A stretch of 64,000 nt of DNA from Anarhynchus alexandrinus (taxonomy: Eukaryota > Chordata > Aves > Charadriiformes > Charadriidae): the NCBI GenBank assembly GCA_008711295.1, contig VUYV01000054.1:2478595-2542594 (forward strand). The letters run 5' to 3'. Both the position numbers and the translations under genes were made by a program. Numbering within the stretch: position 1 is the first letter of the stretch; every line of letters starts with the position of its first letter. The notes below the pieces were generated by a model. The model was not told where the DNA came from. It made no database searches and was given only the letters and a program-made list of their open reading frames with translations. Below are positions 28,471 to 40,259 of the stretch, in pieces.

Positions 28471-29150
28471 TCACTTGTTGTTGTTGAATTTCATAAGGTT
28501 TCTTTCTGCCCAACTCTCCAGCCTGTCCAGGTCACGCTGTAAGGAGGCACAGCCTTCTGGCGTGTCAGCCGCTCCTCCCAGTTTTGTGTCATCAGCAAAC
28601 TTGCTGATGGTACACTCTATTCCTTCATCCAGGTCATTAATGAATATATTGAACAGGACTGGACCCAGTACTGACCCCTGAGGGACACCACTCGTTACTG
28701 ACCTCCAACTAGACTCTGCACCACTAACCACAACCCTCTGAGCTTTATTTTTCAGCCAGTTCTCAATCCACCCCGCTGTCCATTCATCTAACCCACACTT
28801 CCTAAGCTTGCCTGCGAGGATGATGTGGGAGACAGTGTCAAAAGCCTTGCCAAAGTCAAGGTAGACAACATCCACTGCCCTCCCCTCATCCACCCATCCA
28901 GCCACACCATCATAGAAGGCTATCAGATTAGTCAGACATGACTTCCCCTTGGTGAATCCATGTTGACTACTTCTGATAACCTTCTTTTCTTCCAGGTGCT
29001 TTGAGATGACACCCAGAATGAGCTGTTCCACCATCTTTCCAGGGATGGAGGAGAGGCTGACGAGCCTGCAGTTTCCCAGGTCATCCTTCTTGCCCTTTTT
29101 GAAGACTGGAGTGACAATTAACATTTCTTGACAGAGGAAGTGACACTTCA
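28471..29150 (-). pseudogene. CR1 ORF2 reverse transcriptase, truncated and frame-broken
   Basis: Open for about 225 codons with intact RT motifs: the FDTVSH region, the [10 protein letters not shown] region and the FADD catalytic motif. The frame ends at a stop just after MKFNNNK, where related CR1 copies continue; a one-base deletion explains this. No endonuclease domain is present upstream. Old, immobile copy. Confidence 0.85.
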
Positions 29151-32100
29151 TTTCTCTGTTCTTCTCAAGGAACCACAACTCACTTTGAGCAGTGGATTTC
29201 TGTCCCCATCATACCTTTCTGCAACCTTGAAAGTATCCCTGACCTCAGCTGCAGATAAGTAAAGGTTTTTATGCAAAACTTAGTTTTCCAAAGCTCCTAT
29301 TCATAGATCAGTCATTAAGTAACATAAATAGTTACATCTAAGGTTTTTGACTTCAGAAATCAGTTAGATATTGCTTTGAAATAATGTTCAGGCAAGCTCT
29401 TCTATTCATGAGCTCTTTCAGAATGTTTTGGAAGTCCACAAGAACCACTCTAGGGCCATCCTTAATGATTTTCATTTCTCTTTAGAACAGATGTGCCAAA
29501 ATGAATTCCCTCTTCTCTAGCTATTTTTTCCAACTTTTTTCTGTTCACCTTCTTAAGGTACTTTTGTTATTGAAGGGTCCCATCCAACAATGGAAGCACA
29601 GTCATCAACAGTAGGAATCTACAGAATAAACAACTTTATACAGAGTTCTGTACAACCTTAGCATGACAAAAAAAAACTGTTCAAAACCAGTTACTCTAAT
29701 CAGTTATGTAATGACTTAAGCTACTTGTCACCACCTTCAAAACTTCCCACCTTGCTCAATACCCAAATTCTGAGTTGCCTTTAACTCCTACCATATTCCT
29801 AACTCGATTCATGTCCATCAAAAATAATCATAATTTCTCCTCTGTATTAAGAGATGTTACAGCATATTTGCTTTCAAGGCTATCAAAGATACTACCACTG
29901 TGATAGCAAGAGCCAGGGTTGCCAAACGTACCAGCTTACAATACACCATTGAGAGCATCAACAGAAAAACTACACTCCTGTGCATATAAAGGTGATAGAA
30001 TTTGCTCCTTGGTCTGGTCCAGCTTGGAGAGAGGTCATGGCTGCCCACAGACTCTTCTACCTGCTGCCTGTTATCCTCTGGATCTCTGGTTACATGTTTT
30101 TTTCCCTGTGACTCACTGGTTTCCTGGAGCAGAGACCATCTCCTTCACTGAAAGAATGCTCAGCATGTAAGAGACACAACTGTGAAAGCCACTGACAACA
30201 GTTCTGGACAACACTGGTTAATTACAGTAAGGGTCAACTTCAGCCCTCTGCTTTAGACTGGGTTCATTCACGTTTTGTTAAAATAAATAGATAAAAAAGA
30301 GGAGCAGCTAAATTACAAAAGCCTTATCACCACACCCAGCTTTATGTATGTGCCTTTCAGATTTACAGACCCCATCTTCCATAGAAGTAAACTTGCAACT
30401 GCAAAATGGCTACAAATGAAGTTTAACATCTTCAGTTACTCTTGGTTCTCTCTTTATTTTGCTTAGAAAAAAATATCCCATGTATCCCTTGATACTCTGC
30501 TTCCAAGATGCAGTAAGTAAATAATTAAGAAGGCTCAATATATAACCAAAATACTTACCAAGACTTTTCTTTATCCAAAGCTAAGTGCATACTACAAAGC
30601 TCTGTCCATGCTGATAGCTTGATTTGTGGCATGAAAAAACATCTAACCAAGGTGACTCCAGCAAATTAACCAAGTAGCTCTGTCACAAGCCAAAGGCAAG
30701 TTTTTCATACTAGAACACATCTTTCCTACAGACTATTTACAGGCATTGGCAAGATAAAATGTTATCCTTCCTCCTCACTAGAACACTTCTGCTGTGTACC
30801 TATATATACACCTAGATACACTTGTACAGGAAGCACAGATGGTGCTAAACACTATTATAAAACAAGCCCTGTAAACACAATAATTTATTTTTTGCAAAAT
30901 GAAAACATCAATGCATTGATCTAAAGACACTGAGGTCCTTCAGTGGAATATATGGTTACTTTGAAATAGAAGAAATATTTAAGTCCTGAAGTATATCAAG
31001 TCTTAAATTGGGAGAAAATCACTGGCTTCTCAAACAAAATAAGGATGTTCCTGCACTTCCACCTTAGCTGAAGATTCAAATTAGTTAAATAATGTTTCTT
31101 TTGACAAGACTAAATTAAAATTGTGTTTGCAGGAGTAATAGTTAAGTCTACAGTCATGATTTTAAAGTATAAGTTAAAATGTATAAACACTAAAATCTAG
31201 GAGTATTAAGATTACATGCTTACAAAATAATAATTTTAAAACAAGCTGTACCTGTTTACATGATTTAATGAGGACAGTCTGAAGAGGTTTGCTTTTCTAA
31301 GCAGAGAAAGTTTGATTTGCTAGCTTAAGCAAGCAATGCAGCAAAAAATGGGCAACCTAGCCATTGCTGGTTTTACTATGAAAAACCTTTTGGTATCTCT
31401 TGAGAATCATGAGCTACATCTTATAGCGCAACTAACTAAAACTTGAGTAAAGCTGCCATTTCACTTGGGAGTCAGTTGTACATTGATTTAAAGAGGTATT
31501 TTATAGACCCCTCTCTCTCAGTCACTAGGCACTAGGTGATGCCACAGTTCTTCAAGCACTACTTCTGCATTTGATGAACCTGAATATAAAATGCAGTAAT
31601 TCCTGTCTCTGGTGTTGTAAGCCCCTGAAAGTGTAACACGCATTATTTTCAAATACATATCAGTTAAGATTTATCACCATCACACTTTGGATTGAAGATA
31701 TGATGTTGATTCTGCGCTATAATTTTACTCTTAACCAAGACAGTGTAAAATACATAAAAACATGAACAATGTGAATGATACACAGCTTCTCCCTTTAATA
31801 CGTGTTTGCAATCTGTAACAGAGTAGTTCGTTAGCATTTAGTTAGAATGTTATGTAATGGTTGAGGTATTTGTAATAAAAACAATCTATTTCTGTTAGCC
31901 TGTTCTTCATAGACATAAAAGCTGTCTTCATCTGATTTTTATTAGGACTTCATCTTCCTCTGCTTTTTATGCATTTTTTTAAAGACTTCTGTCCATTCCA
32001 TTTTCATTTCAGCAACATGCACACAGCATTATTTCCTCCCACCTCCTCACACAAACCTCAGTTTTTATTTTTACACCTGCTTTCACCCATGAAAAGTTCC

Positions 32101-34042
32101 TATGGGGTTTTGTGAAACCCAGACCCAAAAAAAAATAAGGGCATGAAGCTGAGCGAAGAAAAAATTTCCTGCAGAAGATGAACAACTGGTTCTACCAGTA
32201 AAACACCACTGGCAGTCCCGTCATTGCAAGCCCAACATCCATCCCCAACTAGTGGAAAGGTGGTGCATTTTCAGGGCGGAGCTTTTTCCCCCCCTCAAAC
32301 CCTCCATTACTGTATACGACCTCTGAAGATGGCCCACTCTTCCTTCATCAGAAGGACGAGGAATATTTTTTCTTCACTTACATCTCCAATACACTACGCA
32401 AGGGTTTATTCCTCTTCAAGAGCACACTATGAAAGGGTTTAATCATTCTGCAAAAGCTACCTTTTTTTATCTCCACATCTAAGCTTCTTATCCACGCCAC
32501 CCTTATATGGTATTCAGACTACATTTTCTACCTTCTCTCCACTTTTACATCACTCCCTTTAGTTAGCCTGGAAAAGAGACAGAATATTTCTGTCAGCAAA
32601 ACTCACAGAAACGACTGTGTGTTGATTTACACGTATTTTACAAGCTATTACTTACCAAAGCAATATACTTTGTGCAGGAAACGTGTATGCATTAAGGCAG
32701 AGTTCTAGGTAACAGAGACACTCACAGGCCATAAGCTTAGTCTCCACATACAAGCACTGGCCTATGCCAGTTCTCACTTCAGTTTAAACAGCCACCTTTT
32801 AAGCACACACCTCCACCAAAGCGGTCATACTCCTCACTCACTGAGCACAATATTCTGAGGGACAAATTGCCTTTTCATTAAATATTCACCAAGTTCAAAA
32901 AACTCCCAAAACTTTGAGATTCCTTAGTCCCAAGGAGACTGTAGCAGAGTTGCACTAAACCACCCCAAAATTCACTTTGAAGAAAAATTCTCCAGATCAT
33001 GTAATTCAAAGAAAATTGACAGCCATTCAGCTGCTGGGAGTCAGTATTAAACGGTAATCCTTTTGTTTCTGACTGATGGACAAATGAGATCATGTCCTGT
33101 TTCCTCCCCCCTTCAAAAGCAGTTTCTTGTCTGAGCAGAGCTCTTAAGACTAGACAATAGCTAGGCCTAATACCTCACTGCAGAAGAAACAAAGCTATTA
33201 AAAACTAGAGTCCTGTTCCTTCTGCTGGAAATAATGCTAATTTCTACTAACGCACCTATCTGATCCCAGTAATCAAAGAGCAACAAGGAAAAACGGTCCT
33301 TCCTCAATGATACAGAGTTCAAGACCTTTCACAACGGAACAAGCTTACAAAATACATGTGTGAGACAAAAAGGAAAGAAATAGAAAAATTCAATTCAACG
33401 CCCAGCACCATGCTCTCATGCACACTCCCCTTCCCCATAAAGAAGGCCTAAACTGGAAACTATCTGGGCCATCTTTAGCCCCAAAATTTTCAATCCCTGC
33501 ATCCCTAGATGATGGCTCCCCCATCCTGCCCACTGCATTATGCCCACTGCAGACTGGCTGCCTGAATTTTAGCCGTGTCATCTAACCATGCTCACACAAT
33601 CCTTAAAGTGCTATCAATAAGAACACCCCTGACTCTACTCACCCCACCCCTACAAATCTTGCCGTTAAGAGCAGAAACAATACCTTCCTAAATGGTGCTT
33701 CACTCAGTCCTACATCAAATAACCCAGGAACAGCATTTTACTGTACATCTCCAGAACTGTGGATAAATATTTCAGAGTTAGAAAACCAAAGCGCCGTGCC
33801 CTGCATGTGCCTCCAGCATCCCGTAAGGAAAGGCTCCCCTCCCCCCGCGTTTCTAGAGGAAGAATCACAGCCACAAAGTGAGCGCAAACGCGCGAAGGGG
33901 ACGGCACGTTTCTCAAGTAATCTCCCGAGAGAGAGAGAGAGAGAAGAGACCTGGAGCCGTTAAAAAAGAAAGGGGAACGGGGGGGGGGGCAGAAGAAAGG
34001 GCGGGAGAAAAAAGCAGCACACCCGCAAGAGCAGTCCTCAGC

Positions 34043-34463
34043 NNNNNNNNNNNNNNNNNNNNNNNNNNNNNNNNNNNNNNNNNNNNNNNNNNNNNNNNNN
34101 NNNNNNNNNNNNNNNNNNNNNNNNNNNNNNNNNNNNNNNNNNNNNNNNNNNNNNNNNNNNNNNNNNNNNNNNNNNNNNNNNNNNNNNNNNNNNNNNNNNN
34201 NNNNNNNNNNNNNNNNNNNNNNNNNNNNNNNNNNNNNNNNNNNNNNNNNNNNNNNNNNNNNNNNNNNNNNNNNNNNNNNNNNNNNNNNNNNNNNNNNNNN
34301 NNNNNNNNNNNNNNNNNNNNNNNNNNNNNNNNNNNNNNNNNNNNNNNNNNNNNNNNNNNNNNNNNNNNNNNNNNNNNNNNNNNNNNNNNNNNNNNNNNNN
34401 NNNNNNNNNNNNNNNNNNNNNNNNNNNNNNNNNNNNNNNNNNNNNNNNNNNNNNNNNNNNNNN
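34043..34463. other. Assembly gap, 421 N
   Basis: A run of N in the centre of the CpG island, flanked by GC-rich sequence typical of sequencing dropout. Open frames reported across it are artefacts. Confidence 0.99.
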
Positions 34464-34509
34464 GACCGGCGCGCCCCCTGGCGGCGCGGGGGGGAAGCGG
34501 GCGGGGCTG

Positions 34510-34554
34510 CCCCGTCCCCTCCCCTCCCCGTCCCCATCACCGTCCCCGTCCCCA
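34510..34554 (-). repeat. Repeated G4-G5 tracts on the minus strand (possible G-quadruplex)
   Basis: At least seven C4/C5 tracts on the plus strand separated by one to six bases (cccc-gt-cccc-t-cccc pattern). On the minus strand, the transcribed sense of FMO4 and PRRC2C, this reads as G-tracts able to form quadruplexes, inside the promoter island. Confidence 0.7.
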
Positions 34555-34860
34555 CGCGTGGGGACCGGCGGCGCCCTGCGGGCGGGGGACGCGGTCTGCC
34601 GGAGGGAAGCGGCTGCAGCCCGAGAGCAAGTGCGCAGCGCCCGTCCGCTGGGTTTGCGAGCAAAAGCCCCAGATGAAGGCGCCCGCGGGTGCGTGGGGAG
34701 GCCCTGCCTTCTGCTCGTGGGCGCCAGGGTTCCCTGCAAGCCTGAGGCTGCTCGGGCAGCGGCGGGGACACTCGCCCACCTGGGTTTGTGACTGCATGTA
34801 TTATTTTTTAGGATGGGGCTCTACCCTCTGCCACGACTCGGGGTACCTGTGCGCTTGACA

Positions 34861-34906
34861 CCCCCCCCCCCCCCCCCCCCCCCAAACNCCCCCTCCCCCG
34901 CCCCGA
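34861..34906 (-). repeat. C23 homopolymer and following C-rich tract (G-run on the minus strand)
   Basis: 23 consecutive C, then aaac, one undetermined base, and more C-rich sequence. On the minus strand it is a long G-run 50-100 nt downstream of the FMO4 poly(A) signal. It may act as a G-rich pause element, or be only a homopolymer near the gap. Confidence 0.8.
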
Positions 34907-34952
34907 TAATAAACCGTTAATAAAACCATCAGAGAAGACCAAATCTGTGAGG

Positions 34953-34958
34953 TTTATT
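34953..34958 (-). terminator. FMO4: FMO4 poly(A) signal AATAAA
   Basis: Minus-strand AATAAA about 417 nt after the FMO4 stop codon, the first canonical signal in the 3' UTR. It is followed within about 40 nt by a T-rich stretch (ggttttattaacggtttatt) and then the G-run, a classic cleavage and downstream-element layout. Cleavage would fall near 34930-34940. Confidence 0.75.
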
Positions 34959-35374
34959 TGTGGTTCCCTAACTCACGTCCCAAAAGTTCCCAGACAAATA
35001 CAAAGATCTCCACGGGTAGCGTTTCAGAAAATCTTGAAGATGGTGTGGGTCTTGCTGAAATTCTCTGGAGCGAGCTCTGGGCGAGCTGGGGAGGGGAGGA
35101 AAAGCTCACCCCGGGCACACCAGCCCATCCCAAAATGGCTCTTTCCAAAAGCCCTCTGGAGATCCAGCCTGGTGCTGGTGCGACGCGGGCACAGATTGTG
35201 GCCGGTTTGGGGTAAATGCTCCGTATGGCCCTTGGTGAGTATGAAACATGGGCAGGAAGAGGCTGGACATCAGTCAGCGCCGGGCTCCTGCTGACGCTGG
35301 GCCAGCTCCAGACCCACTGACAGCACCCGGCACTGTCCCCAGCTCGCCTGGGACCAGGTCGCACCAGGTGTCTT

Positions 35375-38300
35375 CTACAGGTGGGGACCTGCCCGGAGAC
35401 TCCAGCCTGGCTGGGGGTATTTAGAAAGGAGGAAACCGGCTGTGAGAGCCACCGGCAGGGCCAGGAGGCCCATCCAGCGCCAGCCAGAGGAGCTGCTGGA
35501 GGAGTCATCCACCACCCGAGTTCTCAAGGGCTTCAGTGTCCGCTCCCACTGAGTCAGGATGGCATCTCTGGCCCCACTCCACTTCCCCCGTCCTACCAGC
35601 CGGTACTGGTAGGGCGTGCAGGGGCCAAAGAAGATGGCCAGGGCCAGCCGGGGGTCTGTCAGGAGCAGCCTCAGCACATTGGGCTTTACACCAGCACATG
35701 AAGCAATTTCATCGGTGTAGCTGATGAAACTCATCTTCAAATTCTCCCTCTCAGATGGATTCCTTCAATGGAACATGAAAGAGACAAAATCAAATAGCAT
35801 CATCCCATCTTGGTTCCCAGCTCCACGGAAAGCAAAAGTTCTGGGCTCAGACGTCAGCTGAGCCCTGATCTCCGGGGCCGAGCTCCCTCAGCCCCAAATA
35901 AACCTAAAGGCACCGATAGATCCTCTGTGGGGTTATCGGATATCAGAAGTTATCCGGGGCAGGGAATAGGCAAAAGCTTGTTTTGTCTCTGCAACCTAGT
36001 TGTGGCCTCAAAAACAATTCTGGCATAATATTGCCATCATTGTAATGCCACAAATACCTATGCTATGTCCTTCCCTGAGGTTCACAGCTGTGGATTTGGC
36101 CGATTTTGAGAGGTAGACGAGTAGACATTCATGGATCAGACTGCCAAGGGGACTGGGAAAAACTGGGAGATGCAGAAAGCTTCCCATGCTGGGAGGAACC
36201 TCCAGGATTTTTCTGCTTGAGGCCTCATTTCCCTCGCATGAGGGAGGATATGAGCTGAATCTGCTTCTGCAAATTTGGGACAGCCTCGAGTTTAGCCCCA
36301 TTTCACCTCAGACTCCTGTATTTCTGTGTAACAACATCATGTCTGTAATTGCTGGGGCTCCTGGTAACAATCCCCATGGCTCTGTTTTGTCCCATATTTT
36401 CATCAGTGTCCTATGAGCCAGCTCTGCCTTGCTAGCAGATCTAACCCAGCCTGCACCCTGCCTGGCCTGAGGTCCCCTCCTTGCTCCTGAAAGCTGCTGC
36501 AAGGCAGAACATCCACCATCACCCATCCCACAGCCTTGAGGACATGTCTCAATCTCCTGTAAAATCCCAGTGCCACCAAGGCAGGATGTTAGTTCCCATG
36601 TATGTGACAGACAAGTTCCAACCTTTTCTAATACACAACTTGGCCTGTCATAAACTGTTCCCCACACGCATTGCCTGGCTCCAGTGGGGTTTCTGGATGG
36701 GGCTTGGCCCTCACCCCAGCGCTCCCTGCTTCCTGGATTTGGGAGGGAGAAGCCACGAGATGGCACCCTTAGTCTGGAGGAAACCAAACGTCCATCTTGA
36801 CATGTTCGGAATAAGGACACGGCTTGGGGGCCTGGCAGAGGCAACCTGCAGGTCCTAGGTCTTGCTGTAAGCTGCTCCAGAGCACTGTGCCCTTGGTGTC
36901 TTGGTCTGTCACCCATAAAGGAGCCACAACAACATTTCCCCACTTGACTATGGGTGGTGAGGGAGTAAATGAGAGTTGGGTGTCCTAAGCGGGTCCCTCC
37001 CATGACCACCATAGGGCCCCCCCTTTCCTTGGGGTTATCCTGGCACACGGTGCCCATCACATACCTTTTAACTGGTGGCTTCTTTTTCAAAACATCAGCC
37101 ATCATCCTGCTGGTGGGAGGGAGCTTGTTCCAGCCTGAGAAGAAAAAGGAAACCAGAGACCTCCAGCAGCACCTTAAGCTGAAAAGTTCCCCTGCCTTCC
37201 CATGCTCCCAGCCTCTTTACCGAGAGTGTTTGTGTTTGATGGTTATGGCAGTGTGCATGGGGCAGCAGGGATATGGGGATGCAGTTAGGGAGCAGAGGCT
37301 ACAGCGCTACTAATGCCCATGGCCACCATGGGCACTGTGGCAGGAGCTGAAATATGCCCTGGGATCTGTGGACAGCAGGTCAGGCTGCCCCAAACCTCCC
37401 ACCCCAGCAGATGTCCCCATCCCTGCACCCCGTCTCCCACCTGCAAAGATCCCTGCCACCCAGCGAGCCTGCATTTCTGTTCCCACCATCACAGAGCCGG
37501 TCAGTTGGACTAAGCCAATGATGGCCAGCGTTGGCTTTTCCAGCTGGGGAGGGAAGATGCGTTTGTAGAGGGAACGGTTATCGTCGAAGAGGCTGCGAAC
37601 TGACTCTTCAAGGAAGGGAAACGAGAAGATGTAACCCGTGGCAAAGAGCACCACGTCGATGTTTTCTTCGGTTGTCCCATCTTCAAAAACAGCAGAGCTT
37701 TCAGTGAACTCCTTCACATTTGGCTTCAACACAACAGTCCCAGAGAGGAGGCAAAATGGCAGCTCTTCATTGATAATTATCTTAAATTTGGAGCTTGGGT
37801 GGAAAAGAGGAGAGTAATGTTATCATCTGGGAGGGACCTGAAACGTCTTTTGTGGCCCCAGTTCCCCTCCAATGGTTTGCTATGCCACAAATATCCCCTG
37901 AAATTAAAAATCAAGCATTTCATGCCATTAAAACCCCCCGATCAACCAACCAAATAGTCAGAAAAAACCACCTTTTTGTGGAAGCCAAGCCATAGTTTGC
38001 GTGGTTAAACCACGAATTGAACTTCCGAAACCTGATCCTCCTTGTGAGGGCTGATGGGAGAAGCCAGTCGAGAAAGTGGTTGAAGCGAGTGGTGCTGACC
38101 ATGTCGAAGGGGAAGCCGTGGTCTGAGACTCGGCTGAACACCCACGTGCTGCTCCTGGCACTGAGGAACACCTGGGGGTAAAGGTAGGTCTCAGCCTCCT
38201 GCCCAGACATCTCACTGCCGGTTTTGCCCTGAATGGCAAATCCCATCTCCTGCACTTGGGAGCTGAGACGGTTATCCCAAGGAAAGGAGATGGCAGCCAG

Positions 38301-40221
38301 ATGAACCGAGCAGCTCATGGTGACTTGTGCAAAGTTCCCACAGCTGCTGAACGGCCGCTCCTCAGGTGACCCAAACTCTCCAGGAATTGCAGAGCTTCTT
38401 CAATTTGAAGTGCTATTTATTGAGAAACCCGGTGGGCAAAGCTTCCTGTGCATACCCCGAGCCACCGGCTCTCGTGGTCCCTGGCTGGGCTTGGCACAGC
38501 CGCAGAGCTGTACCTTTGCAGCCACGTGGCTCAGCTCCACGGCGAGGTCACCACCAGTGTTGCCAATGCCGACCACGAGGACCCGCTTTCCCCGGAAAGC
38601 CTCCACGTCTTTGTATTCCCGGCTGTGGAGGTACTGGCCTTTGAAGCGAGTGTCGATACCTAGGCAGAGAGCAGGGAGCATCTCCTGCTGCCAGATACAT
38701 TTTCTTGCCCCAGCCTGGACCCTCTGCAGCCCCTGACTCTCCACTTCCCACCTCTGCTTGCAGCTGAGAAGCCCGTGGAGGTTTTGGGTTCCTGGGTGAT
38801 GCCACCCTCCTGCACTTCTTTGGCTCAGTCCTTCTTTGCCAATTCTCAGGCAAGAGCCTGGCTGCATCTTTATGAGGTATTTTTCCCATTCCCAGGAATG
38901 CCCCCCGCCATTCCCATGGGGTGAGGGTCCCACCTGCCCCAGCATGGGGGCTTTGTGGAGCAGGCGGGCTCACAGAGGAAAATGCAGCCAAGAGACCCAT
39001 GGGTGCGGGGTGAAACCCCAGGGGGCAGCCCCAGCCCATCCCGCTGCCGAGGCAGGGCTTACCTGGGAAAGAAGCCAATGGTAAGTAGGGCTCCTGGTAA
39101 TGGCCGGTGCAAACCATGACGGCATCGAAGACATGTGACTCCCGGACGCCGTCTGTCTCAGTGACCACCTCCCACTGGCCCGAGGTGGTGAAATCGGGGC
39201 GCTTCTTCACACTAAGAACTGTCGTCTTGCACCAAAGCCCAACAAAACAGCAGTCAGGGACTGCACCACATTTCGGAGAGGACCTGCCTGCAAAGGGCTG
39301 AAGCTGCCGGGGGCAGGCTGGGTCCCTGGGGAGGTGCATGTCACCTCTGAAGCTGTTAAATCCCACCCTGCACCTTTCCCCTGGTGATGGCACTGAGGGA
39401 AGGGGATGCACTAGGCAGCCCGTGTTTGCGCAGCCTAATTTAAAACATGGAGCCAAAAAGGCTGCGTTCGGGATGCAAAAGGCAATTGTCCTTCTGGGAT
39501 CGCACCTGGTAGTGTCCCATCCCACCTCGCCGATGCCCTGGTATCTGCAGCCACTGATGGCTCTTCTCCCCATGGCGTTTGGGGTCCCCGCTCACCTTGA
39601 AGTGTATGTGCTGCAGGAGGTTGAAGTGCCGGGCGTACATCCGAAAGTACTCCAGGAGGAGGCCATGCGGTAGGAAACTGGGAAAATCCTCTGGGCAGGG
39701 GAAGTCACTGAAGCAGGACATCTCCTTGGAGGTGTTGGTGATGACAGAGCGATACACGCTGACCCTCCTGCCATCCATGGAGTCCTGTGTGAAGCCAGCG
39801 GTGCCATTTGCAGGTGTGTGGGGAAGGACTTTCTCCCCCCAAAGTATCTGAGTAATTTTTTTCCTTGTATTCGGGTACAAGGAATAAACCAGGACTAGCA
39901 CCTGGTGACCATGGCTTCTGCTCCCTCCATCTCCTTCTCCACCATGGAGTCAGGGGGAGTCCCGTGCCTGGGACAGGGATGGTCCTTAAGGTCATGGCCA
40001 CCTTTTCCCTCTTTGCTGCAGGAAAAGAGCATCTGAGGGAGGGGGCAAACCCAGGGACAATCCTCCCCACGCAGGCAGAGCCTACTGACCGTGTAGCGCC
40101 AGATCCCCCCGATGTCCTCGCTTCTCTCAAAGCAGGTGGGCTCCAGCCCCTCATCCAGGCAGCACTTGATGGAGGCCAACCCGCCGGCTCCGGCCCCGAT
40201 AACAGCCACGCGCCGCACCAT
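35375..40221 (-). CDS. FMO4: Flavin-containing monooxygenase 4 (546 aa, eight coding exons)
   Basis: NADPH- and oxygen-dependent ER monooxygenase of soft nucleophiles. Exons: 40090-40221, 39596-39784, 39063-39225, 38514-38659, 37972-38171, 37441-37793, 37065-37134, 35375-35762; all phases fit. FAD motif GAGAGG at residues 9-14; the family motif [11 protein letters not shown] at about 167-177; NADPH motif GIGNTG at about 192-197; FATGY at about 326-330. The C-terminus has [10 protein letters not shown] and a hydrophobic anchor ([16 protein letters not shown]) with a tail. FMO4 rather than another family member because of [19 protein letters not shown], the [11 protein letters not shown] and EENIDVV segments, and adjacency to PRRC2C. 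Exons 5, 7 and 8 differ by one codon from the usual sizes (+1, -1, -1), all in frame. The first non-coding exon was not identified. Confidence 0.95.
35763..40089 (-). other. FMO4 introns
   Basis: Introns at 35763-37064, 37135-37440, 37794-37971, 38172-38513, 38660-39062, 39226-39595 and 39785-40089, mostly 0.2-0.4 kb. Compact, moderately GC-rich, no interspersed repeat recognised. The long minus-strand frames at 36308-37105 and 38548-39573 are read-through of exons into introns and are not separate genes. Confidence 0.85.
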
Positions 40222-40259
40222 GCTGTCCCCCAGCAGCCAACAGGGTGGCGTGTGAGCAA
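40222..40259 (-). other. FMO4: FMO4 exon 2, 5' UTR part
   Basis: The acceptor tatgttatttccag ends at 40260, and 38 nt of leader precede the ATG at 40221. This indicates at least one upstream non-coding exon, as in other FMO genes. Confidence 0.75.

Larger units (their letters stand above)
27709..29150 (-). mobile_element. CR1 non-LTR retrotransposon, 5'-truncated, minus orientation, with RT domain
   Basis: About 1.4 kb CR1 in PRRC2C intron 1, same strand as the gene. The 3' end lies at low coordinates (atcacagaatcacagaatgg). Two large ORF2 pieces remain. 28471-29178 encodes the reverse transcriptase fingers and palm, with [34 protein letters not shown] and the catalytic FADDTKLGG. 27789-28418 encodes the ORF2 C-terminus ([20 protein letters not shown] to [13 protein letters not shown]). 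The frames are split near 28440-28475 by a small indel beside a 24-bp hairpin. The 5' half (ORF1, endonuclease) is missing, so it cannot move by itself. Confidence 0.93.
14442..33830 (-). other. PRRC2C intron 1, about 19-20 kb
   Basis: Between the exon 2 acceptor and the GC-rich promoter island. AT-rich and without any exon I can support. It holds two CR1 copies (24.65-25.09 kb and 27.71-29.15 kb), an AT-rich palindromic stretch near 20221-20280, an 18-bp direct duplication at 25338-25378 and an A-run ending in an undetermined base at 23246. Open frames in it are short and resemble no family I know. A cluster of overlapping minus-strand frames at 26.6-27.7 kb is noted among the findings. Confidence 0.7.
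33830..34780 (-). promoter_or_regulatory. PRRC2C: GC-rich CpG island, likely PRRC2C promoter and non-coding exon 1
   Basis: An abrupt shift from AT-rich intron to GC- and CpG-rich DNA on both sides of the N gap (gcgcgaaggggacggcac; cgcgtggggaccggcggcgc). It lies upstream of the spliced PRRC2C leader in the right orientation, and no other gene here needs a promoter at this point. A (GA)n run is at 33929-33945 and a G-rich run at 33978-33990. I cannot point to the transcription start or the exon 1 donor; they probably fall in the missing 421 bases. Confidence 0.65.

Noticed and set aside
33710..34858. Large frames on both strands across 34 kb
   Set aside because: They run through the 421-N gap, so the translation is meaningless.
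34908..34925. Two plus-strand AATAAA hexamers
   Set aside because: No plus-strand gene ends here; they are the complement of the T-rich element after the FMO4 poly(A) signal.
34954..35508. 184-codon minus-strand frame over FMO4 exon 9 and 3' UTR
   Set aside because: Out of frame with FMO4 exon 9, no family resemblance, and it overlaps the UTR.
36308..37105. 265-codon minus-strand frame
   Set aside because: It starts in FMO4 exon 8 and continues into intron 8; the donor after 37065 and the matching exon 9 phase show the true structure.
38548..39573. 341-codon minus-strand frame in FMO4
   Set aside because: Read-through across exon 4, intron 4 and exon 5 of FMO4; the FMO parts are in different phases and are joined by splicing.
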